Positions 13,323-18,135 of a stretch of DNA of 18,135 nt are shown in pieces. The notes beneath the pieces were generated by a model. That model did not search any database. It was given only the letters and a program-made list of their open reading frames with translations, and was not told the DNA's origin. The translations under genes and the position numbers were made by a program. Origin of the DNA: JAIRLS01 sp031551455 (GTDB taxonomy: Bacteria > Bacteroidota > Bacteroidia > Bacteroidales > UBA4181); the NCBI GenBank assembly GCA_031551455.1, contig JAVBNP010000128.1, positions 1 through 18,135 of the forward strand, read 5' to 3'. How positions within the stretch are numbered: position 1 is the first letter of the stretch; each line of letters starts with the position of its first letter.

Positions 13323-14143
13323 AATTGAGGAAAAACGACGCGAATATGAATAGTGAAGTAATGTTTTACGGCTGTCAGAATACCGAAATGCCTTTTTTCG
13401 TAAATAAAAAAGAGCATGGGTTCAGCATATCCCAAAGGTGAATATAGCGTTTTGAGACGTTGGCGGAACGGTACATTTTTCAGACACCATTTGGGACGTA
13501 CGGGGTTTTTTTCACAAGTGCCTATATATTTGGATGCGAGGTATATTTTTGCTCCGGCTTTTCGCGCCCTGTACCCGTAATCCAAGTCGCCGATGGCGTG
13601 ATGAAAACGATAGTCCAGATTACCTATTTTCCTAAAAACAGGTCGGGGCACAAGCACACAATTACCTTGCATGGTTTGGCACTCTTGCAGTCGGCCATCA
13701 GGAATAATCAACCCTTTTTTTCCCAATCCGCCATACGATATTTCTTTTGTAATTGCCGATTGGAGAGGCGAACATATAATAGTTTCGTCAATTCCGACAT
13801 CCCGATATGCAAAAAAAAGCGTTTCGAGTGCATTTGAATACAGGTAAGTATCATCATTTAACCAGAGATAGAAATTGTAATCTCGTTCTCTTTGGGCTGC
13901 TTCCCATGCCAAATGCATTCCCCTGTTCCAAAACAAATGTCCGTTGCCGGAAATTATTTTTACTTGCGGAAAATATTTACCGACAGCTTCGGGAGTTCCA
14001 TCGGTACACCCATCATTCGTCAAGAATACGTCCATGGTGTAACCTTCGGGTAATATGCAATTGAACAAGGTTTGTAAACAAGCCAATGTTTTTTCCTTGC
14101 GGTTATGAACGGTCAATAAAACAGCTGTCGCAATTGATAACAT
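13313..14143 (-). CDS. Glycosyltransferase family 2 protein (rhamnosyltransferase-like)
   Basis: The 276-residue GT-A protein differs clearly from the other GT2 in this cluster. It shows VLLTVHNRKEKTLACLQTL (8-26), LTNDGCTDGT (41-50), NGHLFWNRGMHLAW (67-80), the DXD-type LWLNDDTYLY (93-102) and GDLDYGYRARKAG (185-197). The pattern HLFWNRGM plus GDxDYxxR is typical of the rhamnosyltransferase-like GT2 branch, but the donor sugar is not proven. No membrane helix is evident. The 3' end overlaps the hydrolase-like gene by 10 bp and the 5' end lies 20 bp after a GT4 gene. Confidence 0.88.
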   Translation of the reverse strand: MLSIATAVLLTVHNRKEKTLACLQTLFNCILPEGYTMDVFLTNDGCTDGTPEAVGKYFPQVKIISGNGHLFWNRGMHLAWEAAQRERDYNFYLWLNDDTYLYSNALETLFFAYRDVGIDETIICSPLQSAITKEISYGGLGKKGLIIPDGRLQECQTMQGNCVLVPRPVFRKIGNLDYRFHHAIGDLDYGYRARKAGAKIYLASKYIGTCEKNPVRPKWCLKNVPFRQRLKTLYSPLGYAEPMLFFIYEKRHFGILTAVKHYFTIHIRVVFPQLWK

Positions 14144-14163
14144 ATTGAACGATACTCTATTCT

Positions 14164-15180
14164 TTATGATTGCAATATTTCACGATACAGATCCGAATAC
14201 AATTGAGCCACTTCACTCCATGTATGAATCTTAAAAGGCGTACGATCAAGTTTTTCGGCCTTGTCATAAAATTCCTTCAATTGCATCACCGCTTTTCCGG
14301 AATTTTTGTAATCGCAAAACGAAATATCGGTAGGCGTATCGTATCCCCATGCCCAAGGTAAATCGGATAATAATAAGGGTAAACGATATGCCGCGGCTTC
14401 ATACACGGCAATGCATCCGCTTTCTCCCAACGAGAGAAGCACGAATCCGGAAGCGTTTTGTTCGATGCAATCTTTTTGTTCTTTGCCTACATATCCGGGA
14501 TAGAAAACATATCGGTTATCGATTTCTTCTTGAAATTCCTTAAAGTAACTTTCCGAATCGCCGGCAGCACCTGTAAACACGACGGGTACTTGAGCTTTTT
14601 TGGCATACCGAGCCAACAACACGCTTTGTTTTCTGGGCGCAATATGGGCGCACGAAATGAGGTATTTTGAGGGAAATCCCATGTCGGCGATGTTCAAATG
14701 ATCGGAAATGAACATGTCGGCAGGATCGTAAGCGTGAGGAATGATCGTTGTTTTGTTTTCGTTCAATTGACGAGGAAAATAACGTAACGCGGTTTCCTTG
14801 TCGTAACGGTGCATGAAAATAACTTTGTCGTAATAAGGAAGGCTGTGCCAATAAGAATTCCCTTTTGTGAAAGGCAAGGTATCGATCAGTTTGTTCTTGA
14901 CTCTTGTTTTCAATTGTGCTTCAGAGGATTTGTTGCTTTCGAAATCGAAAATCAGACTGATAACTGTCTTTTTTCCTTTTTCTTTAGCTAATTTGGGGTA
15001 ATATATAATCGGTGCCAAAAAATGAATAATGTCGCAATCCTTTTGACTTTCGTCCCACCATCGGGCAAATTCGACATCAATTCCCAATCCGGATAATTCT
15101 TGATGCAACTTCAAGGCATGAGTCGTTTTTCCTCCGGGAATCAAAAATGCGTATGCTATATCAAACAGAACTACTTTCAT
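14164..15180 (-). CDS. Glycosyltransferase family 4 protein
   Basis: This 338-residue GT-B enzyme is shorter than the other two GT4 proteins here. The N-terminal half begins MKVVLFDIAYAFLIPGGKTT, with the Gly-rich acceptor loop PGGKTTHALKLHQEL. The inter-domain region has IIPHAYDP (146-153). The donor half has the APRKQ segment (181-185) for phosphate contact and the EX7E pair Glu253/Glu261 in GESGCIAVYEAA. It probably transfers one sugar in the repeat unit from a nucleotide donor at the cytoplasmic face. Donor and linkage are not readable. It is 61 bp after the upstream GT4 gene and 20 bp before the GT2 gene. Confidence 0.87.
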   Translation of the reverse strand: MKVVLFDIAYAFLIPGGKTTHALKLHQELSGLGIDVEFARWWDESQKDCDIIHFLAPIIYYPKLAKEKGKKTVISLIFDFESNKSSEAQLKTRVKNKLIDTLPFTKGNSYWHSLPYYDKVIFMHRYDKETALRYFPRQLNENKTTIIPHAYDPADMFISDHLNIADMGFPSKYLISCAHIAPRKQSVLLARYAKKAQVPVVFTGAAGDSESYFKEFQEEIDNRYVFYPGYVGKEQKDCIEQNASGFVLLSLGESGCIAVYEAAAYRLPLLLSDLPWAWGYDTPTDISFCDYKNSGKAVMQLKEFYDKAEKLDRTPFKIHTWSEVAQLYSDLYREILQS

Positions 15181-15241
15181 AACGTAACCTTAAAATCTAT
15201 TATCGTAATCGTAAAAATTTTCCGCTCTCGTCTTTTATCAT

Positions 15242-16486
15242 TCATTCTTCAAGACAGCATTCGTAAATGCTCAATTGAGTACCGACGACAGTGGCAGGAT
15301 CATTATTAATTAACCTGGTTTTGCGTCCCTCACAGGACAAGGATTCTGCTAACTCTCTGTTTTGAATCAATTCATCCATGTAAGCAGCACACAATCGGTA
15401 ATCAATTGAATTGTAAAACAATGCGCTTTTTCGATGTTCTGCCAATTCGGGCATAGCTCCGGCAAACGAAACAACGACAGGAACGCCGACCATCAGCGCT
15501 TCGGCAAATGCCAGACAATATGTTTCGATGAAAGAGGGCACTGCGCAAACATGACTGTTTTGCATTTGTTCGATGATTTGATGAGCGTCCAAGGGACCGA
15601 GTAAACAGATGTTATCTTCCAAATTCCATTTTTTGATCAGTTTTTTGAGATATATGGAATATCCGTCTAACCATTTGTTGCCGACATCGATATACCCCGC
15701 AAGATTTAATTTTACCTTAGGATATTTCTTTTTTAAGATTCCGACAGCTTTAATCAACATATGAATACCTTTATACGTGACTGCCCATGAACAAGAGGAA
15801 AAAATAACGGGTGCGTTACCTGCTTCTTTGTATTGCCATGGTGTCGCTTTGTAAAACGCATCGCGTAACATCATTTTGGCGGCATGGTATTTTGCCTCAG
15901 GATTAATCAAAGAAACTTGGCTTTTAACCCATTCGGATTGATAGGATATATGTCGAAAACATTTCAAATTCTCCGTTTCGATTCTGCCGAAATCTTCGAA
16001 TATTTTCTTTTTATGAAATATGGTACGCCACGGCAAGATGATCTCTTTGAAATGTATGCATTGAAGGATTTCAAAAAAGGTCAAACCTCCGTAATAAAAA
16101 TCGGCATATACGGACAATAATCCCTGCATATCGATCAATACGGGCGAGGCGATATATCCGTTGCGATATACGGTAGCCCAAATATTTTCCGTACCCCAAA
16201 TATGCACAAGGTCGGGATTGACCTGTTTTTCGACACTCTTTATTTCTTCACACGTAACGGACGGAATCAGTCCGTTTCTTTTTCTTTTTCGGGAAGGAAT
16301 AATCCACTGATGAATACCCCTGCAATTACTTTCGGTTATTTCCGTTACGTTTCCTTGAGCGATGTTACAAATTTGCACTTTTCCGGATTGTTGCAACATT
16401 TCGGCTAAAGGTTGCAACCAAGTGCCTGTTCGATTCATCTTTTCATCTGAAAAAGCCGGATCACACATCCATAAAATTTTTTTCAT
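15242..16486 (-). CDS. Glycosyltransferase family 4 protein
   Basis: This 414-residue GT-B protein starts MKKILWMCDPAFSDEKMNRT. It has DLVHIWGTE (92-100) in the acceptor half. In the donor half it has SWAVTYKGIHMLIKAVGIL (233-251), LLGPLDAHQIIEQM (295-308) and the EX7E pair Glu321/Glu329 in SFIETYCLAFAEALMVGVPV. The order is standard for GT4. The first residues match a Bacteroidota GT4 subgroup with KILWxxxPAF, which I know from capsule loci only in general terms. An AGAGG-like purine stretch lies immediately before the ATG, one of the few Shine-Dalgarno-like sequences in the window. It lies 41 bp after the ligase gene, apparently in the same operon. Confidence 0.88.
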   Translation of the reverse strand: MKKILWMCDPAFSDEKMNRTGTWLQPLAEMLQQSGKVQICNIAQGNVTEITESNCRGIHQWIIPSRKRKRNGLIPSVTCEEIKSVEKQVNPDLVHIWGTENIWATVYRNGYIASPVLIDMQGLLSVYADFYYGGLTFFEILQCIHFKEIILPWRTIFHKKKIFEDFGRIETENLKCFRHISYQSEWVKSQVSLINPEAKYHAAKMMLRDAFYKATPWQYKEAGNAPVIFSSCSWAVTYKGIHMLIKAVGILKKKYPKVKLNLAGYIDVGNKWLDGYSIYLKKLIKKWNLEDNICLLGPLDAHQIIEQMQNSHVCAVPSFIETYCLAFAEALMVGVPVVVSFAGAMPELAEHRKSALFYNSIDYRLCAAYMDELIQNRELAESLSCEGRKTRLINNDPATVVGTQLSIYECCLEE

Positions 16487-16527
16487 TCCTCTGGGGGGTA
16501 TTATTTGCCGTATAAAGTTTTTTTATA

Positions 16528-18135
16528 TCACGACTTGAGGCTGTCGATGCAAAGATGTTCTCGTACCATTTTGCTGAGCTTGAGATCATCGATCTTTTCG
16601 TCGATGTCCATTGGCATTTGATCAATAAAAACGACATGACTCGGAACTTTATATCTCGCCATATTTTGCGTTACATACAATTTGATATCCTTAATTGTTA
16701 TTGATGCATCTTTTTCGGAAACAATAAAAGCGAATGCTTCCTCGCCGTATATTTCGGAAGGAGCGGCAACAATCCGTACATCTTTTATCGCAGGATGCTG
16801 CCTGATAAAATCTTCGAGTTCTTTCGGATAAATATTTTCTCCGCCACGTATAATCATGTCTTTCAAACGACCCGTTATTTTGTAATATCCGTCTTGATCG
16901 ACAGCTGCTATGTCGCCGGTATGCAGCCATCCGTCTTTATCGATCGTTTTCTCGGTTTCTTCGGGCATTTTGTAATACCCTTTCATCACATTGTAGCCGC
17001 GTACACACAACTCGCCATGTTCTTCCGCCGATAATTCGAGACCGGTTTCGGGATGAATGATTTTGATTTCCGCAAAGGGCATAGCGACGCCCACCGTATC
17101 CCTTCTTTTCTCGTAAGGTGCATCTATTGAACTCATCGTGCAAATCGGAGTACATTCAGTCAACCCGTAACCGTTTACGAATTTGGACATGTTCATTTTT
17201 TTTGTGAGTTGGTCGAAAAGTTGTGACGGGCAATGCGCTCCTCCGATACCTCCCTTGCGAAGTGAGGACAAATTGTATTTTTTGAAGTCTTCATGATTAA
17301 TGATAGCAAAAAATAGGGTCGGTACACTGACAATGGTTGTACATTCAGCCTTTTCGACGGCATTCATTGCTTTTACGGGCGATAAGCCGATAAGCGGAAT
17401 GATGGCTGCACCGTGAGACAAAGTAGAGAAAATACCGAAAACAAGTCCGAAACAATGAAAAAAAGGAAGCGCAACACAAACTTTGTCTGCAGGAGTATAT
17501 TTGTATAATTCTCCGGCCGCATAACCGTTATTCAACAATTGGCTTTGCGTCAACACGGCTCCTTTAAGATATCCGTTCACGGCCGAAGTGTATATGATAC
17601 AAACGATATCATCCGGCAAAACCGAAGATTTCGATTTTCGGAATTCATCATCCGATATCAAATTACCGAATTCTTCCATTTGCGACCAGTGATACATTCC
17701 GGCCGGATGTTCGTCAAACGACACTGCAAATTTTAGAAGAGGCAGCTTTTTTGAGGCAAGCATCCCTGGTTTACTTGACTCGATTTCGGGACAAAGGTTG
17801 TTGATAATTTTTATGTAATCAACATCTCTCACCCCGTTGCTCAAAAACAACGCACGACAATCTGATTGTTTGAGTATATATCGCAGTTCGCGAGCTTTAA
17901 AATTCGTATTGATTGGGGTAAGGATGAGACCCGTTTTTGCAGCCGCCAAAAAGAGCAAAATCCATTCGGGCCTATTGGTTGCCCATACGGCAATATGGTC
18001 GCCCTTACGTAATCCCATTCCCAACAATCCTTTGGCTATTTTATCGGCTTCCTTGTCGAGCTTTTCGTAGGTAAGTTCGAAAACAACTTCAGTATACTTA
18101 ACCGCAATTTCGGCAGCATATTTCTTTGTTATTTC
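16528..18135 (-). CDS. AMP-forming acyl/aryl ligase with altered core motifs (5' end off right edge)
   Basis: The frame is open to the edge and gives 535 residues. Upstream of the TTG at 18027 it reads on as FELTYEKLDKEADKIAKG, so the N-terminus lies outside the window. The protein belongs to the adenylate-forming ligase superfamily (acyl-CoA synthetases and related A domains), which activates a carboxylic acid with ATP. Intact motifs are KGDHIAVWATNRPEW, GYGLTE (17155-17172), DGWLHTGD and GRLKDMIIRGGENIYPKELE. Two motifs are unusual. The phosphate loop, normally YTSGTTGxPKG, is YTSAVNGYLKG (17560-17592). The C-terminal PxTxxGKxxK motif reads PMDIDEKIDDLKL (16576-16614), keeping the catalytic Lys (16594-16596). 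The substrate is unknown. It is the first visible gene of the polysaccharide operon. Confidence 0.88.
   Translation of the reverse strand, partial: EITKKYAAEIAVKYTEVVFELTYEKLDKEADKIAKGLLGMGLRKGDHIAVWATNRPEWILLFLAAAKTGLILTPINTNFKARELRYILKQSDCRALFLSNGVRDVDYIKIINNLCPEIESSKPGMLASKKLPLLKFAVSFDEHPAGMYHWSQMEEFGNLISDDEFRKSKSSVLPDDIVCIIYTSAVNGYLKGAVLTQSQLLNNGYAAGELYKYTPADKVCVALPFFHCFGLVFGIFSTLSHGAAIIPLIGLSPVKAMNAVEKAECTTIVSVPTLFFAIINHEDFKKYNLSSLRKGGIGGAHCPSQLFDQLTKKMNMSKFVNGYGLTECTPICTMSSIDAPYEKRRDTVGVAMPFAEIKIIHPETGLELSAEEHGELCVRGYNVMKGYYKMPEETEKTIDKDGWLHTGDIAAVDQDGYYKITGRLKDMIIRGGENIYPKELEDFIRQHPAIKDVRIVAAPSEIYGEEAFAFIVSEKDASITIKDIKLYVTQNMARYKVPSHVVFIDQMPMDIDEKIDDLKLSKMVREHLCIDSLKS

Noticed and set aside
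1..18135. Mobile elements, CRISPR arrays, tRNA or rRNA genes
   Set aside because: I found no transposase or integrase-like protein, no regularly spaced repeats, and no tRNA-like or rRNA-like segment in the gaps between genes.

Overview
The window looks like a chromosomal segment of a Bacteroidota bacterium, probably Bacteroidales-like. Three things suggest this: Bacteroidetes-type -7 boxes (TAnnTTTG) near gene starts instead of sigma70 hexamers, A/T-rich leaders with almost no Shine-Dalgarno sequences, and an ATP synthase a subunit with a signal peptide and a periplasmic domain. The species cannot be named from the sequence alone. I see no rRNA, tRNA, CRISPR array or mobile element.

Layout. 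(1) Positions 1-226, minus strand: the 5' end of a small lipoprotein gene cut by the window edge. A 558 bp divergent non-coding region follows. (2) Positions 785-1417, plus strand: a bactofilin gene whose 3' end overlaps, in another frame, a small AtpZ/AtpI-type membrane protein gene. The pair is closed by a terminator with a perfect 14 bp stem. (3) Positions 1494-7332, plus strand: an F1Fo ATP synthase operon with its own -7 box. It encodes a 4-helix AtpI-like protein, then a (atpB), c (atpE), b (atpF), delta (atpH), alpha (atpA) and gamma (atpG). Beta and epsilon (atpD, atpC) are not here and must lie elsewhere. A terminator-like hairpin sits between atpE and atpF, where it could raise the amount of c subunit relative to the downstream subunits.

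(4) Positions 7331-18135, minus strand, convergent with the atp operon: ten tightly packed genes for a surface polysaccharide or exopolysaccharide. In transcription order they are an AMP-forming acyl/aryl ligase (5' end off the right edge), two GT4 glycosyltransferases, a GT2 glycosyltransferase, an alpha/beta-hydrolase-like protein of unknown function, a left-handed beta-helix acyltransferase, a GT2, a GT4, a WecG/TagA-type (GT26) transferase, and a WcaJ-type polyprenyl-phosphate sugar-1-phosphate transferase. The last gene would start the lipid-linked repeat unit, and the five GT2/GT4 enzymes plus the GT26 enzyme would extend it. The acyltransferase, and possibly the hydrolase-like protein and the ligase, would decorate it. 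No flippase, polymerase or export gene is present, so the locus continues beyond the right edge.

The most interesting points are the ligase, whose phosphate-binding loop and C-terminal catalytic-lysine motif are both altered while its other core motifs are intact, and the unassigned serine-hydrolase-like protein in the glycosyltransferase operon. In the atp region they are the out-of-frame bactofilin/AtpZ overlap and the hairpin inside the operon.
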